Shown here in pieces: positions 8,051 to 18,070 of a DNA stretch of 33,540 bases. The translations under genes were made by a program, and so were the position numbers. Each line of letters begins with the position of its first letter. Positions within the stretch are counted from its first letter, which is position 1. Source of the DNA: a virus; the IMG/VR virus record IMGVR_UViG_3300021601_000006, positions 1 through 33,540 of that record, one strand, 5' to 3'. The notes beneath the pieces are model-generated. The model did not search any database, had not been told where the DNA came from, and saw only the letters and a program-made list of their open reading frames with translations.

Positions 8051-11000
8051 ATGCTAATTCAATTTAAGAACGGGCCTAAGGCAGCAATTCAGACACAGTC
8101 TTTCCTGACAGGTGAGCCAGCGTTTGCAACCGACACAAAAGAGCTTTTTGTAGGTGATGGTTTTACCTTAGGCGGTATTAACATCTCCTCACTAGGCGGA
8201 TCGGCCACTTATATAATTCAAGATGCAGAACCACCTGCACCAGCTAATCCAACTACAGCAAAAGCCTTCTGGTACGCCACATCCGATAGCTTCTTATACA
8301 TTTGGAAATACGCAGGTGGTGTAGGTTCTTGGACTCGTGTTTTAGCATCTGGCTCAGCAGGACCAGCGGGTCCAGCTGGCGCAATAGGTTCTATAGGGGC
8401 ACAAGGAATTCAAGGTATTCAGGGAGTCCGTGGTGCTACTTTTCTAACAGGCACAGCAGCCCCTATTTCAACAACTACTGCGATAGACGGGGATTATTAC
8501 CTTAATACGACAACTCGCTTATTATACGGCCCCAGGGTCACTACAAGCGGTGTTGTCAGTTGGGGTAGTGCAATAGATCTTAAAGGGGAAACCGGAGCAC
8601 AGGGTATTCAAGGTGTGGCTGGTGCTGTTGGTGCAACTGGTCCAGCAGGATCTAAAATTTTCTACGGAAACGAAGTACCAACTACAAACTTTCCTAGCCC
8701 TACAGATCGTAGGGAAGGTGACTTTTTTATAAATCTAGTCACAGGCAGGCTGTACGGTGGTTACACAAATTCACAAGGTTGGGGTGCAGGTGTATCTCTC
8801 TTAGGGCCACAAGGTGTAGCAGGCCCACAAGGTAATGCAGGTAGTGCTGGTTTAGAATGGCGAGGAACATGGTCATCAGGAACAACCTACCCTGAACATT
8901 CTGTCGTACAATACTCAGGTTCTAGCTATGTGAGCATAAAATCAACAACTAACATACCAACCAATGCATCAGATTGGGATCTAGTAGCATCTAAAGGCAC
9001 AGGTAGCTCAGGGGGGGTTGCAAATATCATTGCAGATTCTCCCTTAGTATGGGATTCAACCACAGGCACAATAACCTTCAATGTGCCAAATGCAACCTCA
9101 GGAAATGTTCTAAAATACAACGGAACAGCATGGGTAGCCGGAACTAGTGATGCAGCTAAATCACTACAGTCTGGAACAGCCTCACCAACCTCCAATATAG
9201 GGGCAATTGGCGACTTTTACATGCAAACAGCAGGTACAGGTGCTCCAATACTATTTGGTCCTAAAACAGCGTCTGGGTGGGGTTTCGGTGTGTCACTTTT
9301 AGGGGCTAGCGGACAGAACGGTATAGCTGGTCCAGCGGGTGCTGCGGGCACTGCTGGCATGGAGTGGAATGGCACATGGGATTCTACCGTAAACTACTCC
9401 AAGGGTGCGGTAGTTTACTATCTAGGATCGGTGTATATTTGTGAAATTAACAACACCCTAAACATCACGCCAAACACTACTGCTAATTGGGATCTACTAG
9501 TTGCTAAGGGTGCACAGGGCGACCCTGCTAATGTGGTTGGAACTGCGCCTGTTGTTATTACCTCAAACACAACAGGTACCGCACCTAACACAGTAACAAC
9601 ACTCACTGTGGCATTATCTGCCGGGTCTAAAACAGGTGATGTTTTAACTTGGAACAGCACAAGTAAATCGTGGTCGTCTGTTGCACCTAACATACTCTTA
9701 GATGGTCTAGATGATGTTGTAATAACTAGCTCTAAGTCTGGTGAAGTTCTAACATACAACGGCACTAAGTGGATCAATGGTGAGATCACTATTGACTCCT
9801 TATCTGATGTGGTAATCACCACACCTGTTAACGGGCAAGCACTAGTGTTCAACGGTGTAAACTGGGCTAACTCCAACACGGTAAAAGAACTCAACGCAAC
9901 ATCACCGCTCAACTGGAACAGTGGTACATCCACCTTGAAAATAGGGGATGGTTCAAAAACTAACCAGACAATCCTATGGGATAACACCACCAAAGCTTGG
10001 AGTGTGTCCGATTTACCCAGTGCAAAAATCACTGCAAACACACCTTTATATTGGGATTCTGTCGCACAGGTTTTGGCCTTTGGTGTGAATGCAAACGCAG
10101 GTGAGGTTCTAACCTATGACGGTGTTAACTGGGTTGCAGGTGTTCCCTACGACCACTCTAGGCCGACCATCCTATGGGGTGAGGGTGCACCACCACAAGG
10201 GCTAGGACACTCTGGTGACTTTTACATCGACACAATCGGACACTACATGTACGGTCCTAAATGCAGTGGTTGTTTGAACAACAAATGGACGAGTATACAA
10301 GCACCTGTAAATTTAGTTGGGCCTGCTGGAAGTACGGGTCCGGCTGGAATACAAGGGGTACAAGGTGTACAAGGTGTAATGGGAAATACTGGCGCACAAG
10401 GCCTATCCACATCTAACCTAATTCGCAGAGTAGATCACATTGGTGATGTCACCACAATGCCACCAAACACCAATTATAACTACATTGGAAACAACGGAGA
10501 TTTCCTACTTCTAAACTCTAGCTACTCCGTAAGATGGTATGGTCCAAAGGCTAACAACGCATGGCCTACTAGCACCTACATTGAGCTAAAGGGTTCGAGT
10601 GGTTCACAGGGAGTACAAGGAGAACAGGGTGTTCAGGGTGTAGCTGGTCCACAATCGGGTCAAATTATCCACTTTGGAACAATCAACGCAGATACAGCTA
10701 TTCCAGCAGATCCCTCCTCCTCCCTAGGTGTGGTTGGGGATTTCCACATCACCAGATTTAATACCTCCACAGGTGAGTATGTTGGTAGTTATTTGTTTGG
10801 GCCAAAAACCACATCCTCCACAGACCCTTGGGGAACACCCGTAAATCTTAGGGGTGCAACAGGTCCAAATGGGGCTACCGGGGCAGTAGGCCCCGCTGGA
10901 ATATCACCTAATCCAACGGTAGCATCTACAGATTACGGACTATTTAACTCTGGAACTACTCAGAATCCAAGCTTGGGTATAAAAACAATTACCGGAACAG

Positions 11001-11152
11001 GCCTAGTACTCAAGAGTATTGCAGGTTCCACCAACCCCTACCTAGCAGTTGATGTAGGTACAAACGGACTCTTTTATATGCAAGGTAACGCACTAACCCT
11101 AAAACCAAGAGCTAACAACTCGGCTCAACGAAGGAGCTTTTTTGGAATATGA
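8051..11152 (+). CDS. Collagen-like tail fibre protein
   Basis: This 1033-residue protein opens with a typical fibre N-terminal module (LIQFKNGPKAAI... GEPAFATDTKELFVGDG). Seven Gly-X-Y collagen-like stretches, for example GPAGPAGAIGSIGAQGIQG, lie near residues 105-129, 179-201, 254-269, 418-436, 757-784, 848-870 and 935-950. Between them are repeated small domains ending in LYGPK-type strands. Two chitin-binding-like modules (EW.GTW...Y....VV.Y.GS.Y, near 270-317 and 438-487) and a series of GEVLTYNGTKW-like repeats are also present. Such proteins form trimeric fibres that contact the host surface. The next gene overlaps its end by four bases (ATGA). Confidence 0.9.
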   Translation: MLIQFKNGPKAAIQTQSFLTGEPAFATDTKELFVGDGFTLGGINISSLGGSATYIIQDAEPPAPANPTTAKAFWYATSDSFLYIWKYAGGVGSWTRVLASGSAGPAGPAGAIGSIGAQGIQGIQGVRGATFLTGTAAPISTTTAIDGDYYLNTTTRLLYGPRVTTSGVVSWGSAIDLKGETGAQGIQGVAGAVGATGPAGSKIFYGNEVPTTNFPSPTDRREGDFFINLVTGRLYGGYTNSQGWGAGVSLLGPQGVAGPQGNAGSAGLEWRGTWSSGTTYPEHSVVQYSGSSYVSIKSTTNIPTNASDWDLVASKGTGSSGGVANIIADSPLVWDSTTGTITFNVPNATSGNVLKYNGTAWVAGTSDAAKSLQSGTASPTSNIGAIGDFYMQTAGTGAPILFGPKTASGWGFGVSLLGASGQNGIAGPAGAAGTAGMEWNGTWDSTVNYSKGAVVYYLGSVYICEINNTLNITPNTTANWDLLVAKGAQGDPANVVGTAPVVITSNTTGTAPNTVTTLTVALSAGSKTGDVLTWNSTSKSWSSVAPNILLDGLDDVVITSSKSGEVLTYNGTKWINGEITIDSLSDVVITTPVNGQALVFNGVNWANSNTVKELNATSPLNWNSGTSTLKIGDGSKTNQTILWDNTTKAWSVSDLPSAKITANTPLYWDSVAQVLAFGVNANAGEVLTYDGVNWVAGVPYDHSRPTILWGEGAPPQGLGHSGDFYIDTIGHYMYGPKCSGCLNNKWTSIQAPVNLVGPAGSTGPAGIQGVQGVQGVMGNTGAQGLSTSNLIRRVDHIGDVTTMPPNTNYNYIGNNGDFLLLNSSYSVRWYGPKANNAWPTSTYIELKGSSGSQGVQGEQGVQGVAGPQSGQIIHFGTINADTAIPADPSSSLGVVGDFHITRFNTSTGEYVGSYLFGPKTTSSTDPWGTPVNLRGATGPNGATGAVGPAGISPNPTVASTDYGLFNSGTTQNPSLGIKTITGTGLVLKSIAGSTNPYLAVDVGTNGLFYMQGNALTLKPRANNSAQRRSFFGI

Positions 11153-12336
11153 AAACTCTAATACTAGGACCTAAAACACGGCTATATGTAAAATCACAAG
11201 GTGTTGCGTGTAATGTTACCGCAACAACTCACCTCATGGAATTTACCACAACATCAAACAACTACCCTGACGGTGGTGGTGAGGAAAACTATGAGCGTAT
11301 TTTTTACAGTACACCACAGTTGAACAGTGTGAACACCTTAGTCGAGTACGCCACCGAAGGTAGGCGTGTAATTAAGGAAATATATTTATACAACAACGCA
11401 AACTCTGCACAGGTCTATAGCCTACACATAAGGACCTACACCAACATCACCCTATTAGCAGGTACGGACGCAGGTAAACTAGATGACCCTGCCAACTACA
11501 TCGACACTTGTTTAATTGATGTAAGTATTTCTGCACTTAAGGTGTGGAGACTCTCAGAGGCTTTTCTACTGAGCTACCCGTCTGTAATAGTTCTAGACAA
11601 TGGGAATATTGGTGAGATCTCTATAGTCACCGCACCCGTATCTGGACAAACACTCACGGCTGATGACCATGTGCATGTGACCATGTCGCACGGTGTGACA
11701 GGACAAACAACCTGGGGAATTGATGAGCAGATAACCCAGAAGATAACTAACGGGACTGGCGTACTCTCAATCTATAAGCTCCCTACCTCAGCTAGTTTCA
11801 TAGCCACCGTAATTAAACAAATTTGTGTTTATAACTCCAGTGCAAAAACAGTTCATGTAAAATTAGGTTTTGGTCCAGCTACATCAACCGACCTACAAGG
11901 GTATGTTTTTGATGGGAACCTTGCACCAAACCAGAGTTGGTGGAGTGATGGAAGCACTTATCAGAAAATAGAGGATTACATCGCTGCATCCGTTGGTTCT
12001 GTTGGTGCTGGTACAGTAAACCCTATTAGTCCATTAGCCTATAGTGCATCTGGGAACTCCTTAAGAATTGCACAATCCGGTGCTACAAACGGACAGGTTC
12101 TAGGTTGGGATGCCACAGCACTTGAGTGGAGGCCACAAGACAACCTAGAAGTGTTGACACCGACCTACCCCCTAGAGTACAATATGTCTACATTAAAACT
12201 CCTAATAGGTAAAAATGGGGCTGTTGATGGTCAAGGCCTAGTATGGAGTGCGGTGAATAACAGGTGGCAACCCGGTACCATTGGAGCACCTTCAGCAGGT
12301 TCCACAGGCCTAGTCATAGATGGAGACTCCTACTAA
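11149..12336 (+). CDS. Accessory tail fibre protein
   Basis: This 395-residue protein starts in an ATGA overlap with the fibre gene. It is strand-rich with many Thr, Asn and Tyr residues and has no enzyme motif. The last third carries repeats of the same kind as in the fibre (GQVLGWDATALEWRP and GQGLVWSAVNNRWQPG), which shows shared ancestry or joint assembly with it. The N-terminal two thirds appear to hold two related beta domains: a VIKEIYLYNNANSAQVYSLHI-type segment and a later IKQICVYNSSAKTVHVKLGF segment are similar. It probably forms part of the fibre or its tip. It ends in a TAATG coupling to the next gene. Confidence 0.7.
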   Translation: MKTLILGPKTRLYVKSQGVACNVTATTHLMEFTTTSNNYPDGGGEENYERIFYSTPQLNSVNTLVEYATEGRRVIKEIYLYNNANSAQVYSLHIRTYTNITLLAGTDAGKLDDPANYIDTCLIDVSISALKVWRLSEAFLLSYPSVIVLDNGNIGEISIVTAPVSGQTLTADDHVHVTMSHGVTGQTTWGIDEQITQKITNGTGVLSIYKLPTSASFIATVIKQICVYNSSAKTVHVKLGFGPATSTDLQGYVFDGNLAPNQSWWSDGSTYQKIEDYIAASVGSVGAGTVNPISPLAYSASGNSLRIAQSGATNGQVLGWDATALEWRPQDNLEVLTPTYPLEYNMSTLKLLIGKNGAVDGQGLVWSAVNNRWQPGTIGAPSAGSTGLVIDGDSY

Positions 12337-13289
12337 TGGCTATTATTAAAGCACTAAAAATACTGACTCAACCACAAGGTGCACGCTACAACGCTACACT
12401 GAGTACCCAGCCTGTTATTCAGGTGGGTAACTTAGACACGGTTACTAATGCGTTCACTCTTGACCCTTCGTATGTGGGTACGGTTCTAGTTATTGAAGGT
12501 GCGGGTAACTCAGGATATGACCTTACTGGCACACTCTCTGTGGCATTTGTTGCAGGTGTTGCAACCTTCACCAATATTGGGTTTGCACCAGATGCATCTA
12601 ACTCCAGTCTAGACATACGACCAGCTACAATAAGCTTTGTAACCACTAACCTTAATGAAATCACCTCTAACTCATTTAGTATTAGTAATGCGTCTAAGCT
12701 AGTCATCACCTCATTCCCCATACCAACCACCGCAAACATTAATAGGCCACTACAGATACCTATTAGGTTGCAGCTAAAAGACTCCACTAATAATGACATA
12801 GCACTAGCAGGTGTGAGCGTAGTAGTAACGGCTTCTGGTGCAAATGTAAGCGGTACCACAACACTATCCACCAACTCAAGTGGTTATGTAATATTCAGTG
12901 GCCTGACATTCTCGTCAGGGTCACATGTGCAAATCTCATTCGGTGCACCTGGACTCACACCAGCCGTGCTAGATTTAGATCTATCCTACACCGATATCAT
13001 AAAACCTAGGCGCAGTATTGTTGCAGGTAAGGTTCCACTTTCCACGGATCTTGTACCATTTGAGATCTGCATAAACATACCTGATAAAAAGCTATATGTT
13101 GCGGACGAAACAGGTACACCAGTTTTACTTATAAGCTCTAGTGGTGGAGGTGGTGGAGGTAGTGGAAACACCTTTACCTCAGGTGCAACAGCACCTACTT
13201 CACCTGCACAAGGTGACAGATGGGTAAACACTACGGACGCTGTTCAATACACCTATTACCAAACAGCTTGGGTGCAGTTTAATAATTAA
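12336..13289 (+). CDS. Ig-like domain fibre or head-decoration protein
   Basis: I chose the ATG at 12336, coupled to the previous stop (TAATG), over an in-frame ATG 72 bases upstream because nearly all neighbours use this coupling; the product is 317 residues. It appears to contain two bacterial Ig-like (Big) domains: one around residues 30-115 and a clearer one near 120-215, with the VVVTASGANVSGTTTL... strand pattern. A segment typical of fibre attachment modules (KVPLSTDLVPFEICINIPDKKLYVADETG) follows, then a poly-Gly linker and a short C-terminal domain ending in AWVQFNN. Ig-like domains on phage particles often bind surface glycans weakly. Confidence 0.7.
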   Translation: MAIIKALKILTQPQGARYNATLSTQPVIQVGNLDTVTNAFTLDPSYVGTVLVIEGAGNSGYDLTGTLSVAFVAGVATFTNIGFAPDASNSSLDIRPATISFVTTNLNEITSNSFSISNASKLVITSFPIPTTANINRPLQIPIRLQLKDSTNNDIALAGVSVVVTASGANVSGTTTLSTNSSGYVIFSGLTFSSGSHVQISFGAPGLTPAVLDLDLSYTDIIKPRRSIVAGKVPLSTDLVPFEICINIPDKKLYVADETGTPVLLISSSGGGGGGSGNTFTSGATAPTSPAQGDRWVNTTDAVQYTYYQTAWVQFNN

Positions 13290-13300
13290 GGATATTTAAT

Positions 13301-16300
13301 ATGCCAAATTCAAACAATTTTTTGTATGAGACTTTAAATGGTACTGCCACTATAACTGGTTGGAATGATACAGGGGCAACTACTTTAGTAATTCCTTCAA
13401 CTATTGGAGGGTACCCCGTAGTAGGAATAGGGGAGTTAGCTTTTTACGGAAGAATTAATCTTACTAGCATAACCTTACCTAGCAGTGTTACCAATATAGC
13501 AAGTAGGGCGTTTGATACTTGTTCAGGTTTAACAAGCTTTACTATTCCTAGTACGGTCACTAGCATCGGTAGTTATGCATTTAGGTCTTGCTCTTCTCTT
13601 ACTAGCATTGCAATTCCCAACGGAATTGCCATACAACCGTACACATTTGCTTCTTGCTATTCTTTGACAAGCGTAACAATAGGAAATAATGTATCAACCA
13701 TAGGCATATATGCTTTTTCAACTTGTAGAGCCTTAACAAGCGTCACCATAGGTTCTGGAACAACCTCTATTCAGGCATATGCATTTACTGATTGCAATAG
13801 CTTAGTTAGTATTACCCTTCCAAGCAGTTTAGTTGAAATACAACAATATGCTTTTGGAAATTCAACTTTACTGAGCAGGGTTAGATTCTTAGGAAACGCT
13901 CCTACTACGGTAGGTCAACTTCCTTTTTATGGGGTGGCAACAGGTGCAAGGTTACTCCGAACCCCAAACCTAACCGGATATGGGGTGGATGGATCAACCT
14001 ATTACGGTTTAATCGTGGAAAACAATTCAGCAAACACACCAACTTTTGGAAGTGTATCTCGAAACGGTGTAGGATTTACCGTGCAGATCACCAACTATAA
14101 TTCTGCATTCACTTACGCAGGTACTGCTACTGCAAATGGCACCGTTACGATTTCCAATACAGGTTTGGTAACAGTAAGCGGTGTAGCAGTGAATACTTTA
14201 TCCATTGCAACCATTACCACCACTCGAACTGACTATGTAAGCGGTAGTGCAACAGTAAGTGCAACTTCTTTAAATTTTAGCACAACCTACTGTAAAGATG
14301 GCAATACTACATATACATTTACAACTGTAAATATTGGTCAGGCAGGGTGCACAAACTACCCTAATGGTTATTGGACTACCAATGTAAATAATGTCAACGA
14401 CCCTTTTAGACAAATAATTGGATATGGTGCAACAGGGCTTAATAGCTATCAATGGATGCGGACAAGCAACGCTAATTCTAGTTGCGTAATCCAAACTTCT
14501 ACCGCACCTTACAACAACAACATACCACCACTTGCAGAATTTGGATTGATAGAAGGGGTGTGTCCACCTCCGCCCCCAACCGTAACCAGTGTTTCGCCTA
14601 GCACTGGTAATATAAGTGGTGGCTACAACATGACCATTACCGGGACTCTCTTTACTGGGGCAACAGGTGTTACCATCGGTGGCGTTCCTGCTACCAATGT
14701 TACCGTGGTTAGCTCAACAAGTATTACTGCAACCACACCTGCTCACGGTGTAGGTCTTGCAAGTGTTCAAGTGACCACACCAAACGGCACTAGTGCAACC
14801 AATACTTTATTCAGCTATTTTGCAACCCCTACCATACTTGCTGTTACCCCTTCTTATGGACCCGTAGCAGGTGGTAACAACATTGTTGTTATAGGTAATA
14901 ACTTAATTTACCCTACTAGTGTTACCGTTGGTGGAACTAATGTTCCACTTAGCGATGTTTATAGTAATGTAGGTTTAAATTCTCTTACTATAAAAGCCCC
15001 TGCACACGCTGCTGGTGTTGCAAGTATTGAAGTTTCAAACGCCTATACTACTAACACACCAAACTCTCTTTACACCTATATAGGTGTTCCAACTGTAACT
15101 AGTATATCACCTTCTAGTGGTGCAATAGCAGGTGGTACAAGCATAACCATCACAGGTACAGGGTTTTATGATGTAACAGGTGTTACCGTGGGGGGTGTTG
15201 CACTTACTAATGGAAACATCGTTAACTCAACTACTATTACTGGAACCACAGGTGCACATGCTGCGGGTACGGCTAGTGTTGTAGTAACCGCAGTTGGTGG
15301 TACTAACACAGCAAATACATTGTTTACCTATAATGCACCACCAACACCAACTCCCACACCAACTCCCACACCTAGTCCTACTCCTAGTCCTACTCCTAGC
15401 CCTACACCAACAAATCCATGCCTTGCACCACCAGATACCAACACAGGGCCGTTTGTGTTTCCAACCACACCCGCACTCAACTCTATCTACAGCTTTGCAG
15501 GTAGGGCGTGGACATGGACGGGTACTGCATGGCACAGGTATTGTCTTGCACCTACACCATCACCTACACCAACTGTTTCATATCCAGCACCAACTGTCAC
15601 CAGTGTAAGTGCGACCAGTGGACCCGCATCAGGCGGGACCACGGTCACCATCACAGGTACTAGTTTCACAGGTGCAACTGCGGTTACTATAGGTGGTGTT
15701 ACTGCTAGCTTTGTTGTAGTTAATGACACCACTATCACAGCTACTACACCCGCTGGTACCGTTGGAAGTGCAAGTGTTTTAGTTACCACATCCGCTGGTA
15801 CTAACTCAGCCAATACCCACTTCTTCTACATTGCAGCAAGTCAAACAGTGTTCATGGTAACTTCACTCTTAGACACTACAGACTCTGGAACACTGCGTTG
15901 GGCTATTACACAATCCAATGCAACATCAAGTGTAAATACCATTGCGTTTACGGTAACAGGTGTGATTACACTAACCTCCGCACTTCCTACAATTACACGC
16001 AGTGTAACCATCACAGGGCCGGGGTTATCCGTACTCACAATTAACGGGAACAGCTTGTATAGGGGTTTTGTTTTAGGCACTGCTTCAACAGTTACTATTT
16101 CAGGGCTAACTATATCATCTTGCAAAGGGCTTGCAGTGCAATATTCCTTAAATGGGGGTGGTGGAATTTGCTGTTCAACATCAAGCACAACAAACCTTAC
16201 CGTTGATAAATGTTACTTTACAGGATGTACATCTACATCTGGTTCAGCTATTACTATGGAGCCTGGTACACCGTTAACCTTAACTAATAGCTCCTTTGTA

Positions 16301-17551
16301 GGAAATTCTAATACTTATGCGGTGCTTGTTTCAAATAGCTCTACCATAGGAAACTGTACTTTTTCAGGTAATACGGGTAAAGGGCTTTATATTTATCAGT
16401 CTATTGCTACAAACTGCACTGTCTATAACTGCACCTTTACAGCTAACACAGGGGATGGAATACAGCTATACCAGAACTCTGCTGCAAATGGCACAACAAG
16501 CATACTCTCCTCCACCATCTCAGGAAACTCTGGGTACGGGTTAAATAATGGAGAGTACAACAACTTAACTTTAAAGAACTCAATCATTTCTGGTAATACT
16601 AATACAGATTATGTAGCAATGTACGACCACCCGCCACAAGTAAGATCCACCAATATTATTGGAACCGCTGCTGCAAGTGTTCTAACTAACATAGGTCGTG
16701 TAACAGGTTCCCCACTTCTAGGGCCTCTACAAAACAACGGTGGTACCGTAATGACTATGGCGGTTGGTGCAGGTAGTGTTGCTATCAACGCAGGTACAGC
16801 AGCAGCAACAAATGCAGCACCCATCAACGCACTAGACCAGAGGGGTTACGCACGCTCTGCAACAACCCCTACCATTGGTGCGGTTGAGTACTACCTAACA
16901 CCCTTACCCACCATTACCTCTATTACACCTGCGACAGGTACCACAGCGGGTGGTACAGCAATCACCATCACTGGCACTAACTTCACACCATCCCCTACAC
17001 TAAAAATTGGAGGTGTTGCAGCAACCAATGTGACCTATGTGAACGCAACCACTATTACAGCAACCACCCCAGCACACGCTGCTGGTGTGGATGTTCAGGT
17101 CAATACCACAGGTGGTGCTACGGTGCCTAACACACTATTCACCTACATTGCGGGTAGTACACCTACTCCAGCCCCGACTCCCACACCTACACCTTCTGCA
17201 CCCTTTACTTTTGTAAGTCGAAGTGGTTCTGATGGTGATAACAGCTACAGTGGTTCAGGTGCCAACTCTGCAAACCAGATGTCAGGTAGTCTGTACTCCT
17301 ACGGAACACCATCGACACTAGTATTCACCTCAGCCCTAACAGGCACTATCAACTATTACTTGCAAGGGTACTCCATGATGGGTACTTCAGGTGTAGGACT
17401 TAGCCTAAAGGTTAACGGGGTGGTTATTAAAACAACCACCTCCAGTATGCAAGAGACAGGAACAACCCCAGTTACCATAGGCCAGAATATAACCCTAACC
17501 TTTACTGGGGACAGTATGTCGTACAATAATTACCAACTATGGATGAGCTAA
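13301..17551 (+). CDS. Mosaic adhesin: BspA-like LRR, IPT/TIG domains and beta-helix
   Basis: This 1416-residue protein is preceded by AAGGAT nine bases before the ATG. Residues of about 29-217 are BspA-type leucine-rich repeats (LTSITLPSSVTNIASRAF-like units). An Ig-like stretch lies near 249-325, and a Cys-containing domain near 331-425. Three IPT/TIG domains follow (about 424-505, 508-595, 596-676), each opening with PTVTSVSPSTG.ISGG-like residues. A Pro-Thr linker lies at 680-707, a fourth IPT near 763-845, a right-handed beta-helix at about 850-1200, a fifth IPT near 1201-1282, a second Pro-Thr linker, and a unique C-terminal domain. There is no signal peptide, consistent with a virion protein. 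It is most likely a receptor-binding or glycan-depolymerising tail protein. Confidence 0.85.
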   Translation: MPNSNNFLYETLNGTATITGWNDTGATTLVIPSTIGGYPVVGIGELAFYGRINLTSITLPSSVTNIASRAFDTCSGLTSFTIPSTVTSIGSYAFRSCSSLTSIAIPNGIAIQPYTFASCYSLTSVTIGNNVSTIGIYAFSTCRALTSVTIGSGTTSIQAYAFTDCNSLVSITLPSSLVEIQQYAFGNSTLLSRVRFLGNAPTTVGQLPFYGVATGARLLRTPNLTGYGVDGSTYYGLIVENNSANTPTFGSVSRNGVGFTVQITNYNSAFTYAGTATANGTVTISNTGLVTVSGVAVNTLSIATITTTRTDYVSGSATVSATSLNFSTTYCKDGNTTYTFTTVNIGQAGCTNYPNGYWTTNVNNVNDPFRQIIGYGATGLNSYQWMRTSNANSSCVIQTSTAPYNNNIPPLAEFGLIEGVCPPPPPTVTSVSPSTGNISGGYNMTITGTLFTGATGVTIGGVPATNVTVVSSTSITATTPAHGVGLASVQVTTPNGTSATNTLFSYFATPTILAVTPSYGPVAGGNNIVVIGNNLIYPTSVTVGGTNVPLSDVYSNVGLNSLTIKAPAHAAGVASIEVSNAYTTNTPNSLYTYIGVPTVTSISPSSGAIAGGTSITITGTGFYDVTGVTVGGVALTNGNIVNSTTITGTTGAHAAGTASVVVTAVGGTNTANTLFTYNAPPTPTPTPTPTPSPTPSPTPSPTPTNPCLAPPDTNTGPFVFPTTPALNSIYSFAGRAWTWTGTAWHRYCLAPTPSPTPTVSYPAPTVTSVSATSGPASGGTTVTITGTSFTGATAVTIGGVTASFVVVNDTTITATTPAGTVGSASVLVTTSAGTNSANTHFFYIAASQTVFMVTSLLDTTDSGTLRWAITQSNATSSVNTIAFTVTGVITLTSALPTITRSVTITGPGLSVLTINGNSLYRGFVLGTASTVTISGLTISSCKGLAVQYSLNGGGGICCSTSSTTNLTVDKCYFTGCTSTSGSAITMEPGTPLTLTNSSFVGNSNTYAVLVSNSSTIGNCTFSGNTGKGLYIYQSIATNCTVYNCTFTANTGDGIQLYQNSAANGTTSILSSTISGNSGYGLNNGEYNNLTLKNSIISGNTNTDYVAMYDHPPQVRSTNIIGTAAASVLTNIGRVTGSPLLGPLQNNGGTVMTMAVGAGSVAINAGTAAATNAAPINALDQRGYARSATTPTIGAVEYYLTPLPTITSITPATGTTAGGTAITITGTNFTPSPTLKIGGVAATNVTYVNATTITATTPAHAAGVDVQVNTTGGATVPNTLFTYIAGSTPTPAPTPTPTPSAPFTFVSRSGSDGDNSYSGSGANSANQMSGSLYSYGTPSTLVFTSALTGTINYYLQGYSMMGTSGVGLSLKVNGVVIKTTTSSMQETGTTPVTIGQNITLTFTGDSMSYNNYQLWMS
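15338..15412 (+). repeat. Imperfect tandem repeat encoding a Pro-Thr/Ser linker
   Basis: About six copies of 12-base units of the type ACTCCCACACCA or AGTCCTACTCCT encode alternating Thr-Pro and Ser-Pro residues (680-704 of the adhesin). The unit copies differ mainly at third positions. A shorter similar linker is encoded near 17161-17199. Such runs can expand or contract by slippage, changing the reach between the IPT domains and the beta-helix. Confidence 0.85.
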
Positions 17552-17934
17552 TGCCAAGACCATGTACATGTAATAATGTAATTCCTAATAGCACTTGGGA
17601 TAACACACAGTGCCAACTTTGTTGGCATTACCACCACAACACAAGGGTAAGGGAAGCTTGGGATAATGACCAGCCGATACAAGTTCCGCCTATGTTGGAA
17701 CAAGCTAGCTCTTTAATGTCTTCTGTAGCTAAATGGACTTTTTCAGGTTGCACTCGAGTACCATTAGAAGTGCAAGCAGACAGGCTAACAATTTGCAATA
17801 CCTGCGAATTTAAAAAGTTTGATAAATGCGGAGTTTGTGGATGTTTCTTAAAAATCAAAGCTAGCTGGATCACTGAGAAGTGCCCGCTAGGGAAATGGAG
17901 CGAACATGACCCCACAGGATCTACCCCCAATTGA
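17551..17934 (+). CDS. Cys-rich, probably zinc-binding small protein
   Basis: The ATG at 17551 is coupled to the adhesin stop (TAATG), and an in-frame ATG 12 bases upstream is less likely; the product is 127 residues. Two Cys clusters are present: C5, C7, C21, C24 near the N-terminus and C82, C85, C93, C96, C98, C111 near the C-terminus. The latter has the form C-x2-C...C-x2-CGC...CPLGKW, which recurs in small phage proteins and is expected to bind zinc. Function is not known. It begins the segment of small genes between adhesin and peptidase, and its end overlaps the next small gene by 29 bases. Confidence 0.75.
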   Translation: MPRPCTCNNVIPNSTWDNTQCQLCWHYHHNTRVREAWDNDQPIQVPPMLEQASSLMSSVAKWTFSGCTRVPLEVQADRLTICNTCEFKKFDKCGVCGCFLKIKASWITEKCPLGKWSEHDPTGSTPN

Positions 17935-18070
17935 GCTATTAGAGGATATTTTACTTCCATTAAAGTGGACTGTGGATAGAATATATTGGTGGGGATTTAA
18001 AGACGGAGTCACAATGGGCGGAATTGCGTTTTTTGTGTTGTTCCTTCTCACTAACAGGAGAGCATCATGA
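17906..18070 (+). CDS. Small single-span membrane protein (54 residues)
   Basis: An ATG at 17906 opens a 54-residue frame that ends in an ATGA overlap with the peptidase gene at 18067, a layout that supports it as real. The N-terminal 35 residues are polar with several acidic residues and three Trp. Residues of about 38-50 (GGIAFFVLFLLTN) form one probable membrane segment, followed by a short basic tail (RRAS). Size, topology and position beside a peptidase fit a holin or a small lysis protein, but many small phage membrane proteins look alike. Confidence 0.6.
   Translation: MTPQDLPPIELLEDILLPLKWTVDRIYWWGFKDGVTMGGIAFFVLFLLTNRRAS

Noticed and set aside
12264-12335. Upstream in-frame start extending the Ig-like protein by 24 residues
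   Set aside because: It would lie within the end of the previous gene, has no ribosome binding site, and the TAATG coupling at 12336 matches the neighbours.
15533-15548. Sigma-54-like TGGCAC with TTGT in the adhesin gene
   Set aside because: The essential GC of the -12 element is GT, and it is inside a repetitive coding region.
15227-15813. Long frames on both strands around the Pro-Thr linker of the adhesin
   Set aside because: They are by-products of low-complexity repeat sequence in other frames; the IPT domains are in the + frame of the 1416-residue gene.
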